24,487 bases of DNA from a virus: positions 1-24,487 of IMG/VR virus record IMGVR_UViG_3300038463_000318; one strand, 5' to 3'. Shown piece after piece: positions 1 to 6,623 of this stretch. Position numbers and translations under genes: made by a program. Position 1 is the stretch's first letter, and each line of letters begins with the position of its first letter. The notes under the pieces were generated by a model. It searched no databases and had not been told where the DNA came from. It saw only the letters and a program-made list of their open reading frames with translations.

Positions 1-413
1 AACACCAGCTCCTGCACGCTATAGCCATAGGAGACGGCATCGAGCACGCAATCGAGCACTTCATCGAACTTGACCTTCTTCAGCTCCGCCTCGACAAACT
101 CCTTGGTATCCACGGCGGCCGAGTCGCCGTCGTTGGCCGGCTGCACCGTGATATTGCGGCTCATCACACTCAGCTTCAAATCGTCGAGCGCGTTGGCAAC
201 GTCTTCGTCTTTGTCTTCCAGCTCGCGATAGAAGGCCATGGTCTCCGGCATGCGATAGGTCATCGAAGCCCAGATATCCGAAGGGCTGCGCGTGCCCCCG
301 AAGGCCAGCGTGTTGCGGTAGAGCGAAATCTGCTGCATGTAGAGACTCTGGTCCGGAATCATCTCGCCCTTAGGCGGCAGCGGCGGTGCGGCTTGCGCTT
401 GGCTGGTAGTCAT
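1..413 (-). CDS. Mu gp29-like portal protein (DUF935), N-terminal part
   Basis: The gene is cut by the window edge; 137 codons from the ATG at 413-411 are visible. The translation starts MTTSQAQAAPPLPPKG and later reads FDEVLDCVLDAVSYGYSVQE. That is the conserved DUF935 element in which a helix is followed by a GYS/GFS-x-x-E motif. Portal proteins form the dodecameric head vertex through which DNA is packaged, working with the terminase encoded just upstream. The ATG overlaps the terminase stop by one base (TGATG), so translation is probably coupled. The family assignment rests on sequence style plus position after the terminase. The rest of the protein, including the channel-forming part, is outside the window. 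Confidence 0.85.
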   Translation of the reverse strand, partial: MTTSQAQAAPPLPPKGEMIPDQSLYMQQISLYRNTLAFGGTRSPSDIWASMTYRMPETMAFYRELEDKDEDVANALDDLKLSVMSRNITVQPANDGDSAAVDTKEFVEAELKKVKFDEVLDCVLDAVSYGYSVQELV

Positions 414-1876
414 CACATCAGTCCTTTCGTTCCTACGTAGGAAGCAGGCACATCCGGCGTCCCAATCTCAAGCGCACAGTTGCCGTCGTCGGCGGCCAGG
501 TCAGCCAGGGCCTTGGCCCAGAATGCGTCGGCGTGAGCGGTGACTTTCCTCTTTGCGCCGCCGGCGACGGCCGTGTCCACCTCAATGCGCGGCGCATCGA
601 AAGTGACCCCGCCACCTGTCGACTGGCGCTTGATGGCCTGCAGCTCGGCGCGGATCTGCGTGTCGTAAGGTATCCGGGCCTTGGCGTTTGAAAATTGATT
701 TTTGATGCGGACGGCCAGATCGATCTTCATCCGCACGCCCGCGTCGTTCGTGCCGCCGAAGTTGATACCCATCAGCCGGCCGGCGTTGGTCTCGGCCAGC
801 ATGTCGTAGAGCCCGGAGCCGATGCCGGTCTTGTCGATCGCGCCGCGCGTGCACATCTTTAAAATCGGATCCAGTATCCGGTGCTGGTTGGGAAAGGTGA
901 TGCCATGCAGCCAGAACACGCCGCGCGTCCAGCTCACATCGCCTATCTTTTCGTCTAGCCACGCGCAAGTGGCGTCGTGATCGCGGCCCACGTCAATGCC
1001 CAGCGACAGATGCCCGCGCGCTTTGAACCCGGCCATGTCGATCACAGTGCCGGCATTCGGGTCCATATGGATCAGTTTGGCGCCCGTGCTTGCGTCTTCG
1101 CATGCGGCGATGAAGGGCAGAGTCAGCCAGGAGCCTGTGGATTTGAGGAAGACGCAGCAGAATTCCTGATTCCATGTATCCTCATCGTTCAGGCCGCGCC
1201 GCATCTGCTCGATGTTGATCGGGCAGCCCTCGGCCACGGCCCGGTGAACATCGACCCAGTGACCCGACCACTCATTCTCGAACACCGGCAAGACAGCCGG
1301 CGCGACGCCCAGCTCAAGCCCGAGGTCGCGGGCGATGTCAAAGAATTTGCCTTGCTCGCCATTTGGAGTCGAAAGTACTTCAAGAGAATTGCCCAGCGCG
1401 ACCTGGCGGAAGACGGCCGCGAAAATAGCGTAGCTGTCTTCATGGTGCGCAAATTCATCCAGGACTGCGTCGCCGGGATAGCCGCGCGCCGTGCGCGGAT
1501 TGGCCGGCAGCGCAATGATGCGGCTCCCATTGGGAAAGCTGATGCGGCTCTGAATGGCTTCGATGTTTCCCAGCGAATCGATGAAGTCTTCGTTCGCGAT
1601 GTACTGTGCCGTGCCACCCATGAGCTGGCAGAGCTTTGCGCATGTCTCGACAAACTCCACCGACTGCGCCTTCGAAGCCGAAAGCACGGTAGTGGTGCGG
1701 CCCGGAACGCGCATCGAGATCAAGACGCGGCGGAGCGCCGTCGCGAACGAGTAGCCGATGCGAGCCGACTTGACCGCGCACTTGAAGCGCGAATCGTCGT
1801 CGATCCAGCGCTGCTGATACGGCCGCATTTGCAATACGGCCGGCAGCTTGATCTGGTGGCCGAGGACTTCGATCAT
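413..1876 (-). CDS. Phage terminase large subunit (Mu gp28-like)
   Basis: This 487-residue protein is the predicted packaging motor and headful nuclease. The ATPase half has a degenerate Walker A at about residues 34-43 (AVKSARIGYS), a Walker B with catalytic acid at 137-144 (AVLDEFAH) and a coupling motif near 168-173 (LSTPNG). The RNase-H-like nuclease half starts at 293-301 (GIDVGRDHD), with a further acidic site near the C-terminus in HADAF (D450). The KSxxIG form of Walker A is typical of Mu-type terminases. Length is close to what is usual for the family. It overlaps the upstream DUF3486 gene by four bases (ATGA) and the portal gene downstream by one base, forming a tight packaging operon. 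No inactivating change is visible. Confidence 0.93.
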   Translation of the reverse strand: MIEVLGHQIKLPAVLQMRPYQQRWIDDDSRFKCAVKSARIGYSFATALRRVLISMRVPGRTTTVLSASKAQSVEFVETCAKLCQLMGGTAQYIANEDFIDSLGNIEAIQSRISFPNGSRIIALPANPRTARGYPGDAVLDEFAHHEDSYAIFAAVFRQVALGNSLEVLSTPNGEQGKFFDIARDLGLELGVAPAVLPVFENEWSGHWVDVHRAVAEGCPINIEQMRRGLNDEDTWNQEFCCVFLKSTGSWLTLPFIAACEDASTGAKLIHMDPNAGTVIDMAGFKARGHLSLGIDVGRDHDATCAWLDEKIGDVSWTRGVFWLHGITFPNQHRILDPILKMCTRGAIDKTGIGSGLYDMLAETNAGRLMGINFGGTNDAGVRMKIDLAVRIKNQFSNAKARIPYDTQIRAELQAIKRQSTGGGVTFDAPRIEVDTAVAGGAKRKVTAHADAFWAKALADLAADDGNCALEIGTPDVPASYVGTKGLM

Positions 1877-2574
1877 TGACCCACCGTGAGCGGCGGCAAG
1901 CCAAACGTGCGCTCGCGCAATAAGTTGATGTCGGCAATGGAGAACTGCCCCGTGCCTTTCTTGGCGGCGGACTGCGTAGCCTGGTCGACTGCTTCGCGCG
2001 CACGCTGTTCGCGTTCTTCGAGAAGCTTCACCCTGCGCGCATCCACGTCCACCCGCTTAGCCTGCAGATCCACGCGTTGCAGCCGGCTCATTGTCATCGA
2101 CAGCAGGTTCAAGCCCTCAAGAAACTTTGCCTGGTCATGGGGCCCCACGTTCTGCATCAGGTTGAATACCTGGTCGCGCATGGCGTTCATCACCGCAGCA
2201 TTTTGGTCCGCCAGATCCTTGCCGGCAAAGATCTCCGCAAACGCGCGCGCCTTGGCGCTCTCTGCCAACACCTGGCTGCGCACCTGGCTCACGCGCAGAT
2301 CGAACCAGCGCTGCAGGCTGCTCTTCGCTAAACATAATCCGGGGAACAGATCGAGCGCGTCATCGTCGACAGTGACCCAGTCAATAAAGCCGCCGCCGTC
2401 TTTCTCCCAGTCTTTGCTGTAGGGCTTCGCCGATTGGTTGGCGATCTCGATCCATGTGCGGCCGCGGTTGTAGAGGCTCTCGATCGCGTCCTTCGCGCTC
2501 TGCGGCAGGCGGTCGATTTTCAGCGGCTGCTTGACTTTCCGCTTCTCTCCGGTCTTCGGTCTTGGCTTAATCAT
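1873..2574 (-). CDS. DUF3486 family protein (Mu gp27-like, candidate small terminase)
   Basis: The 233-residue protein begins with a basic segment (MIKPRPKTGEKRKVKQ) and then a helix-turn-helix-like stretch at about 24-50 (SAKDAIESLYNRGRTWIEIA). This is the hallmark start of DUF3486. The middle and C-terminal parts are predicted helical and charged (about 130-210). It ends FGLPPLTVGQ. In Mu-type phages this gene directly precedes the large terminase and is a candidate DNA-recognition (small terminase) subunit; that role is inferred from family and position. A GGAGGG ribosome site lies seven bases before the ATG. It overlaps the terminase by ATGA. Confidence 0.88.
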   Translation of the reverse strand: MIKPRPKTGEKRKVKQPLKIDRLPQSAKDAIESLYNRGRTWIEIANQSAKPYSKDWEKDGGGFIDWVTVDDDALDLFPGLCLAKSSLQRWFDLRVSQVRSQVLAESAKARAFAEIFAGKDLADQNAAVMNAMRDQVFNLMQNVGPHDQAKFLEGLNLLSMTMSRLQRVDLQAKRVDVDARRVKLLEEREQRAREAVDQATQSAAKKGTGQFSIADINLLRERTFGLPPLTVGQ

Positions 2575-2589
2575 CGCGCCCTCCGCGGC

Positions 2590-2913
2590 TTAATTGAAGA
2601 GCACGTCATCGTTGCTGCGGCCGGCGGTCATAAAGCGGAGACCAAGCGCGGTGAGTTCGATTTGGGTTATCTCGGTGCGCCCGCTGAACTCGTTAGCCTT
2701 TGATCTATAGGTGATGTATTCCAGCACCTCCAGATCCTGCAGCAGCGTTACCACCTGGTCGCGGCCCAGCACCTGCCCCATCTTCTGCAGCACGGCCCAC
2801 ACTTCGAAGTCATCCATGCGCGAGAGCTGGTTCTCGTGCCCCTCGCGGACGAGCTTGAGAATGATGCCCCTGCGCCGTTGTGCCAGGATCGCTCTACGGT
2901 CAGCCGTTTCCAT
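2590..2913 (-). CDS. Small winged-helix Mu-like phage protein (VpaChn25_0724-like)
   Basis: The 107-residue protein has a winged-helix pattern. A first helix covers about 7-24 (RAILAQRRRGIILKLVREG), a recognition region about 30-66 (MDDFEVWAVLQKMGQVLGRDQVVTLLQDLEVLEY) and the wing about 67-90, followed by a conserved LTALGL segment. This matches my memory of the small protein that sits immediately upstream of DUF3486 in many Mu-like phages; its function there is not known. The start is supported by a GAGGGGGAA ribosome site. Its first 14 bases overlap the end of the upstream membrane-protein gene. A DNA-binding role in packaging or late regulation is possible but inferred. Confidence 0.7.
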   Translation of the reverse strand: METADRRAILAQRRRGIILKLVREGHENQLSRMDDFEVWAVLQKMGQVLGRDQVVTLLQDLEVLEYITYRSKANEFSGRTEITQIELTALGLRFMTAGRSNDDVLFN

Positions 2914-3454
2914 CGCGTTCCCCCTCTTGCTTCTTCTCCAGCGCGTTCTTCTCGTTGCTCAACTTGGTGTGCAGACCCTTCATGCTCGAAGCCAGATCGC
3001 GCAACACCTCGTCCTGCCGGTCGAGCCGCTCATACAATCCGGGAAACTCGCTCGCCGCATAGATCGCCAGCCGCTCGACCTGCTCAGCCTGGCGTGTGCC
3101 CTGATCCGCCAGTCGAGTGAGCGCGTCCGCCGTTCTGCTCGACGCTTCCGCCGAAGCCTTCACTCCACCAGCCACCACGCTGAAACTTTCCCGCACGGTT
3201 GAATTCAGCCCGTCCAGGAACTTGCCCAGGATGAACATCGCCAGCATCGCCAGCAGAAATGCCGGGCCCCACGCCCTCAGTAAATCAAAGGCCTGGGCGG
3301 GCTCGCTTCTCAAAATGTCGTAGCCACCCAGGACAATCGCGGTTCCGCTCGCCCCGCCCAGCACCACGCCGATATGCTTCAGCCACCCAGCCCTGAAGCT
3401 CGCCTTCGCCTCGACGCCCTGGCTCGCCGCTTCGCCCAATCCCAGAACCGTCAC
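2900..3454 (-). CDS. Two-helix membrane protein with coiled-coil tail
   Basis: The 184-residue protein has two hydrophobic segments, at about 27-45 (HIGVVLGGASGTAIVLGGY) and 64-80 (PAFLLAMLAMFILGKFL). A long charged helical region follows to the C-terminus (about 85-180), rich in E, R, L and A with heptad-like spacing. The topology would put the coiled coil on one side of the inner membrane. Mu-like phages often encode a small membrane-anchored coiled-coil protein here (the DUF2730 type), but this one is longer and has two membrane spans, so I do not assign it to that family. It overlaps its upstream neighbour by ATGA and its downstream neighbour by 14 bases. Function unknown; a lysis accessory or superinfection role is conceivable. 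Confidence 0.75.
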   Translation of the reverse strand: MTVLGLGEAASQGVEAKASFRAGWLKHIGVVLGGASGTAIVLGGYDILRSEPAQAFDLLRAWGPAFLLAMLAMFILGKFLDGLNSTVRESFSVVAGGVKASAEASSRTADALTRLADQGTRQAEQVERLAIYAASEFPGLYERLDRQDEVLRDLASSMKGLHTKLSNEKNALEKKQEGERDGNG

Positions 3455-3807
3455 TTGACCTGGTCTCCCGAGGTGGAAGTCATTGCCGAGTTAGTAACTA
3501 GCGGAGGCACCAGGCTAAGAGCCGTCTTCTCCGCTAGCTGCACAGCGCCAGCCGAGTTACCCGACCTTATATCTACCGCCGCCTGAGCTACGCCCTGGAG
3601 AGCGGTGAGCAGCTCCGCCTGGTGACGGTTTGCCTTAGCGCTGAATCCCGCGATCGACAGCCCGAACCCCACAACCCCGAGGCCGCTTACCGGGTCGAGC
3701 TTGCCGTACGCCACCCCGGCAACCCCGGCGGCGATCACCAGGCACCCGCCCACGATGGTTTTCTTCCCCTGCCACCAGCCAACCACTGCCGCCCAAATCT
3801 TGCCCAT
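3451..3807 (-). CDS. Small membrane protein, possible holin-like
   Basis: The 118-residue protein starts MGKIWAAVVGWWQGKKTIVG. It has two closely spaced hydrophobic segments, about 18-35 (IVGGCLVIAAGVAGVAYG) and 38-56 (DPVSGLGVVGFGLSIAGFS), joined by a short turn. The C-terminal half is polar. Two short spans with a hairpin turn would suit a class II holin or a small membrane-anchored phage protein, but the gene is not next to the lysozyme, so this is only a possibility. The ribosome site is an eight-G tract at 3811-3818, three bases from the ATG. The stop overlaps the start of the next gene by ATGA. Confidence 0.7.
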   Translation of the reverse strand: MGKIWAAVVGWWQGKKTIVGGCLVIAAGVAGVAYGKLDPVSGLGVVGFGLSIAGFSAKANRHQAELLTALQGVAQAAVDIRSGNSAGAVQLAEKTALSLVPPLVTNSAMTSTSGDQVK

Positions 3808-3810
3808 CTA

Positions 3811-3818
3811 CCCCCCCC
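3811..3818 (-). promoter_or_regulatory. G8 tract acting as ribosome-binding site
   Basis: On the minus strand eight consecutive G residues are followed by TAG and then the ATG at 3807. No other Shine-Dalgarno-like sequence is near. Such a homopolymer could change length by slippage and so alter spacing and translation strength. Confidence 0.4.
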
Positions 3819-3834
3819 TAAGCTTTTCCAGTTT

Positions 3835-4143
3835 TTATTGCCTTAACCGCCCTCGGCCTTGCGAAACCTTTCGCCACGCGGCATTTTCGACACCGTCAAT
3901 GCGCGCCCAATCAGGCTCAAACATCGCTTCTAATTCGCCAAACGACTTGCAATCCGAGTAATGCAATGCGCTGGAAATCAAAGAGTTAACCTGTCTGATC
4001 GGCATATCGAGCCGGGTTGCGATTTCCATTGCTGCGCACCCACGGCCAACCCACACAGCCACCTCGTATTCGAGCGGCGACAGCCTCGCCCCAGATGACG
4101 GCCTTTCTATCTCTAGCCTCGGCTTGCGATTTCTGGACGGCAT
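3835..4143 (-). CDS. LuxR/GerE-type helix-turn-helix regulator, candidate late-gene regulator
   Basis: The 102-residue protein is essentially one GerE domain. LSPLEYEVAVWVGRGCAAME (about 22-41) matches the LSxxExEVxxLxxxGxxxxE signature, and IATRLDMPIRQVNSLISSAL (about 42-61) covers the turn and recognition helix. A region after the motif resembles the LGVxxRxEL tail. No receiver or ligand-binding domain is present, so it is a stand-alone DNA-binding module. It is the first gene of the leftward packaging unit, placed just after the terminator at 4214-4234, so it probably has its own promoter. In Mu the late activators Mor and C belong to a different family; a similar job here is inference. 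Its ribosome site is weak (AAGATAAG). Confidence 0.75.
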   Translation of the reverse strand: MPSRNRKPRLEIERPSSGARLSPLEYEVAVWVGRGCAAMEIATRLDMPIRQVNSLISSALHYSDCKSFGELEAMFEPDWARIDGVENAAWRKVSQGRGRLRQ

Positions 4144-4213
4144 TTTGCTTATCTTTGGCAGCTAAGAACCCCGTCAGGAAACCACTCTTTCCCCGCTAAG
4201 AGCCGCCGCCGGC

Positions 4214-4234
4214 AAAAAAACGGGGTATAACCCC
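4214..4234 (-). terminator. Rho-independent terminator of the lysis-gene unit
   Basis: On the minus strand the sequence reads GGGGT, a three-base loop, ACCCC, G, then seven T residues. It lies about 50 bases downstream of the PLD-like gene stop at 4285 and before the LuxR-type gene. It therefore separates the leftward lysis unit from the leftward packaging unit. The stem is short (five pairs), so readthrough is likely. Confidence 0.7.
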
Positions 4235-4284
4235 ACCCAACCCGAAGAAACGCCTAAAACTCGATCCTGAGCGTTTTTGCTCGC

Positions 4285-5055
4285 CTACTTCGCCTGCACC
4301 GCCTGGGCCACGGTCAGGTTGTCCGGCCGGACCCACATCGCCCGAAACTTGTTTTCGAAGACGGCCGCCACCACCGCATCTGTGGAAAACGTCGCCGAGT
4401 TGTCTTGCCGGCTCTCGCCCTGGACGCTGAAATTCGCCGACCCGTCCCGGATCAGCGCCTGGTCGACGGCGTAGCTTTTCAGGTGCATGAGTACCTTCGA
4501 GAACTTGACCCGGATATCTACGCCGGGGAAATTCATAAGTGCGTGGATAGGTGAGCGCTGGCAACTTATATCTCCCCGGCACTCCGCCTGTAACTCGCCC
4601 CGGTCGAGATAGATGCGTACTAATACCCCGGCCTGGGCCCGAGCCTTGATTGCATCGATCACAGCCTGGTCGGTGAGCGAGAACGCGGCCAAGTCAAGCG
4701 ATTGTTTCGCCGACGCGATCGCCGCCACATCCAGCGTCTCTAGGTTGGTCTCCGGCGAGTAGAAAGTGCCAGCCGGCAGCTGCGCCGGCGTCGGCGCGGC
4801 AACCGCCAGCAGCCGTTCCGTATTCCCAGTGAAGACAGCCAGGTCCATCGCCTGGATCTGTGCGACAATAGCGTCTCGATCATCGGGCTTGGCCACAGCC
4901 AGCCGCTGCTTCAACTCGTCATAGGTTTGCGCGTGGCAGAGCTTTCCCCCATCGCCGCCACAGCTCAACAGCCAGCCGAACACCGCGAGCATCAGCGCGA
5001 GCGCGGCAAAGCACCCCCTAACCCCTGACCCCTGATCCCTGATCCCTAACTGCAT
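4285..5055 (-). CDS. Secreted PLD-family nuclease-like lipoprotein
   Basis: The 256-residue protein carries a single complete HKD motif: H191-x-K193-x4-D198, followed by G205-S206-x-N208 and a downstream acidic/polar ESRQDN segment. This is the pattern of the Nuc subfamily of phospholipase D-type nucleases, which work as dimers. The N-terminus has a basic segment and a hydrophobic core (about 16-30), then LLSC with Cys32, so export and possibly lipidation are predicted. I chose the ATG at 5055 because GGAGAG precedes it by eight bases and it overlaps the upstream stop by only ten; an in-frame ATG at 5130 has no ribosome site. Residues 4-14 are encoded by tandem heptamer repeats. A likely role is cleaving DNA or lipid phosphodiesters in the periplasm; the substrate is unknown. 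Confidence 0.8.
   Translation of the reverse strand: MQLGIRDQGSGVRGCFAALALMLAVFGWLLSCGGDGGKLCHAQTYDELKQRLAVAKPDDRDAIVAQIQAMDLAVFTGNTERLLAVAAPTPAQLPAGTFYSPETNLETLDVAAIASAKQSLDLAAFSLTDQAVIDAIKARAQAGVLVRIYLDRGELQAECRGDISCQRSPIHALMNFPGVDIRVKFSKVLMHLKSYAVDQALIRDGSANFSVQGESRQDNSATFSTDAVVAAVFENKFRAMWVRPDNLTVAQAVQAK
5014..5048 (-). repeat. Tandem heptamer repeat, TAGGGAT/CAGGGGT type, five units
   Basis: On the plus strand five seven-base units follow each other: CCCCCTA, ACCCCTG, ACCCCTG, ATCCCTG, ATCCCTA. The array lies inside the start of the PLD-like gene and encodes the n-region of its signal peptide. The same family recurs at 5425-5455, 6506-6617 and 16524-16551. Confidence 0.8.
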
Positions 5056-5312
5056 TTCACACTCTCCACCAGTTGCCAGATCTTGCCTTCGATCAACCGC
5101 TCGGGGACGATGAAGGGTTTCTGCGTGCATTGAATCGTCAGGGCCTGGGTATCCTCTTCGTATGTCCAGGTCGCCATCATGCCGTAGCCCACAGCCGTTC
5201 CCGTGTCGCCCATAACCGTCGTGCAGTCCGCCTGCGCGTAGATCCGCGCCCGGATCGCCTTGAACTGCGGCCGCGTGATGTTGCGGAAAGTGATCGGCTT
5301 GCAGGCAGCCAT
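5046..5312 (-). CDS. Hypothetical 88-residue protein of the lysis unit
   Basis: I do not recognise this protein. It starts MAACKPITFRNITRPQFKAI and has a helix (about 13-28) followed by alternating hydrophobic/polar stretches (TWTYEEDTQALTIQCTQKPF, about 49-68) that look like beta strands. It ends with an amphipathic helix and VESVKCS. There is no signal peptide or membrane span. It lies between the 126-residue protein gene and the PLD-like gene and overlaps the latter by ten bases, so it is co-transcribed with the lysis unit. The ribosome site is weak. Three cysteines (4, 30, 61) plus a C-terminal one could form disulfides if it were exported, but nothing shows that. Confidence 0.6.
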   Translation of the reverse strand: MAACKPITFRNITRPQFKAIRARIYAQADCTTVMGDTGTAVGYGMMATWTYEEDTQALTIQCTQKPFIVPERLIEGKIWQLVESVKCS

Positions 5313-5324
5313 AAGGAAGGGCCC

Positions 5325-5345
5325 TCAGCTTTCAGCTATCAGCTA
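5325..5345 (-). repeat. Tandem heptamer repeat, TCAGCTN type, three units
   Basis: Three units read TCAGCTT, TCAGCTA, TCAGCTA on the plus strand, just upstream of the 88-residue gene. A related array (GCTGAAA/ACTGAAA) lies at about 16710-16730. Confidence 0.7.
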
Positions 5346-5356
5346 TAAGTTTCTGG

Positions 5357-5394
5357 CCGGCGGCGTGCGGCCTGGTTGTTCCGCACACCGCCGG
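5357..5394. other. Strong GC-rich inverted repeat
   Basis: CCGGCGGCGTGCGG (5357-5370) and CCGCACACCGCCGG (5381-5394) pair with one mismatch around a ten-base loop. It lies in the gap between two lysis-unit genes. No T tract follows on either strand, so it is more likely a transcript-stabilising or pause hairpin than an intrinsic terminator. Confidence 0.6.
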
Positions 5395-5424
5395 ATTGGC
5401 CGGGGTTGCAGTCAGGGCTTTTTC

Positions 5425-5455
5425 TAGTCCCTGCCCCCCGGCCCCTATCCCCTGC
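5425..5455. repeat. Degenerate C-rich heptamer repeat
   Basis: The stretch reads as decayed units of the same heptamer family (AGTCCCT, then GCCCCTA and TCCCCTG with an irregular insert). It ends directly before the stop codon of the gene at 5458-5838. Confidence 0.5.
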
Positions 5456-5457
5456 TT

Positions 5458-5838
5458 TTAACTTGTCGGCGCGGCCTTCGCGTTCAGCACAGCGACCACA
5501 ACGTTAGCCACATCCTCCACTGTGGAGGCGTCGGCCTGGATACCATCCGCGCTCAAAAGCTGCAGCACGGCCGGCGTGGTAATCGAGACAACTTCCGCCA
5601 GTTTCTGCGTTCCGGTTCCGTTTTGCTTCCCAGATGCGGCATATTTCTGCTCAATGGAGACCACGGTGTTTTGCACCAGGTTCACCGCGGCGGACGCGCC
5701 GGCGAGCGCGGCCTTGGCGGGCGGGAAGATCAGGCCGGCAATCCCAGCCACTTCCGGCTCGTACTTTTCGAAGAGCGTTACACCCTTCTCAAACTCGGTG
5801 CCGATCCATTCAAGAAACTTGACAACTTTATTACTCAT
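5458..5838 (-). CDS. Hypothetical 126-residue protein following lysozyme
   Basis: I do not recognise a family. From the chosen ATG (5838) the protein starts MSNKVVKFLEWIGTEFEKGV. It has an amphipathic N-terminal helix, a mildly hydrophobic Ala/Gly/Pro segment at about 30-55 (AGIAGLIFPPAKAALAGASA), a polar middle and a valine-rich C-terminal helix (EDVANVVVAVLNAKAA). An upstream in-frame ATG at 5892 lies inside the lysozyme gene. The 5838 start has AAGGAG four bases upstream and makes an ATGA overlap with the lysozyme stop, so it is preferred. Its place next to lysozyme makes a holin-like or lysis-timing role possible, but the hydrophobic segment is weak for a true membrane span. Confidence 0.65.
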   Translation of the reverse strand: MSNKVVKFLEWIGTEFEKGVTLFEKYEPEVAGIAGLIFPPAKAALAGASAAVNLVQNTVVSIEQKYAASGKQNGTGTQKLAEVVSITTPAVLQLLSADGIQADASTVEDVANVVVAVLNAKAAPTS

Positions 5839-6323
5839 GCGACTCCTTGTGCCGGCGCAGCGGCCGGGGTTTCTGGTTGCGTGCTGGTCCACAGGTTGAA
5901 TTCGGCTTCGCGCCGCGCTTTGAGGCCCGCGACCTCGATTTCCACGCCGCTCATGTCGGCATGGTCCCAGAACAGCAGCTGCCCGGCGGCGATGTCGTAG
6001 AAGCCTTGGTTGAGGTCTCTGAGAAGAGTGGAGCCACCCAGGCGGCCCGATCCGAGATTGAAGACGAAGTCCACAAGCGCATCGAACTGGCCCTGGGAGA
6101 GCGAGACTTTAACCAGGCTCGTGACAGCCTCTTCGGCCTCGCCGACATCGCAGGCAAGCATATGCTCGGCAGTCGCTTCGTCGATCCCGGCAGGGAACGC
6201 GTCTCTCTGCGTAAGCCTGTGGCCGTAGCCGATGGTAGGAATGCCGGCCACGTCGAGATAGGCTCTACCGCGGAACCCTTCGCATGTTTTGACCAGGGCA
6301 AGCCCCGCCGCGCTCAGTTGCAT
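5835..6323 (-). CDS. Phage lysozyme (endolysin), glycoside hydrolase family 24
   Basis: The 162-residue protein is a T4-type muramidase that cuts the MurNAc-GlcNAc bond of peptidoglycan at lysis. The catalytic triad is intact with the correct spacing: E15 in CEGFRGRAYLD, D24, then T30 in the TIGYGH motif. The later QFDALVDFVFNLGSG segment (about 78-92) is the conserved second block of the family. There is no signal peptide or SAR helix, so export would need a holin. A Pro/Ala-rich tail (TQPETPAAAPAQGVA) extends past the domain. The ribosome site GAGGG lies seven bases from the ATG and falls in the loop of a predicted mRNA hairpin. It is the first gene of the leftward lysis unit. Confidence 0.95.
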   Translation of the reverse strand: MQLSAAGLALVKTCEGFRGRAYLDVAGIPTIGYGHRLTQRDAFPAGIDEATAEHMLACDVGEAEEAVTSLVKVSLSQGQFDALVDFVFNLGSGRLGGSTLLRDLNQGFYDIAAGQLLFWDHADMSGVEIEVAGLKARREAEFNLWTSTQPETPAAAPAQGVA

Positions 6324-6324
6324 A

Positions 6325-6378
6325 CCGTTGCCCTCACATCAAGCAACGGCGCTGTTCGAGGAGACGAAGACAGCGCCG
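6325..6378 (-). promoter_or_regulatory. Two adjoining hairpins in the lysozyme mRNA leader
   Basis: CCGTTGC (6325-6331) pairs perfectly with GCAACGG (6343-6349), with the lysozyme ribosome site in the loop. CGGCGCTGT (6347-6355) pairs perfectly with ACAGCGCCG (6370-6378). The two stems share bases 6347-6349, so they compete at their base. A role in controlling lysozyme translation is inferred. Confidence 0.5.
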
Positions 6379-6505
6379 CACACCCGCTCTGGCACGCCGC
6401 GTCCTCTTTTTTGGATTAGCGGTGTGTACAGACGTCAGTGTGGGCGCGCCGATCAGGCACACGGGCAGAAGCTCACGAATTGGCCCTTAACGGTGAGTTA
6501 TTGGG

Positions 6506-6611
6506 GAGACAGGGGCTAGTGATTAGGGGTTAGGGATCAGGTCCTGCAGCTTTGCCGCCTGCATAGCGAACTTCTGAGACAGGGGCTAGTGATTAGGGGT
6601 TAGGGATCAGG
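6506..6611. repeat. Perfect 36-bp direct repeat made of heptamer units
   Basis: The same 36 bases (starting GAGACAGGGGCTAGTGATTA) occur at 6506-6541 and 6576-6611, 70 bases apart. They contain TAGGGGT and TAGGGAT units of the heptamer family. Apart from the lysozyme leader hairpins and this repeat, I see no gene or clear promoter in 6324-6623, although a promoter for the lysis unit must lie here or upstream. Confidence 0.9.
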
Positions 6612-6623
6612 GGCCAGGGGGAG

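Noticed and set aside
977-1879. 300-residue open frame on the plus strand opposite the terminase gene
   Set aside because: It is a GC-driven shadow of the terminase gene, which has clear ATPase and nuclease motifs on the other strand.
5014-5048. Possible iteron-type replication origin
   Set aside because: The units are the same heptamers scattered in other gaps, and no replication initiator gene or A/T-rich unwinding region is nearby.
5357-5394. Intrinsic terminator within the lysis unit
   Set aside because: The stem is strong but no T tract follows on either strand.
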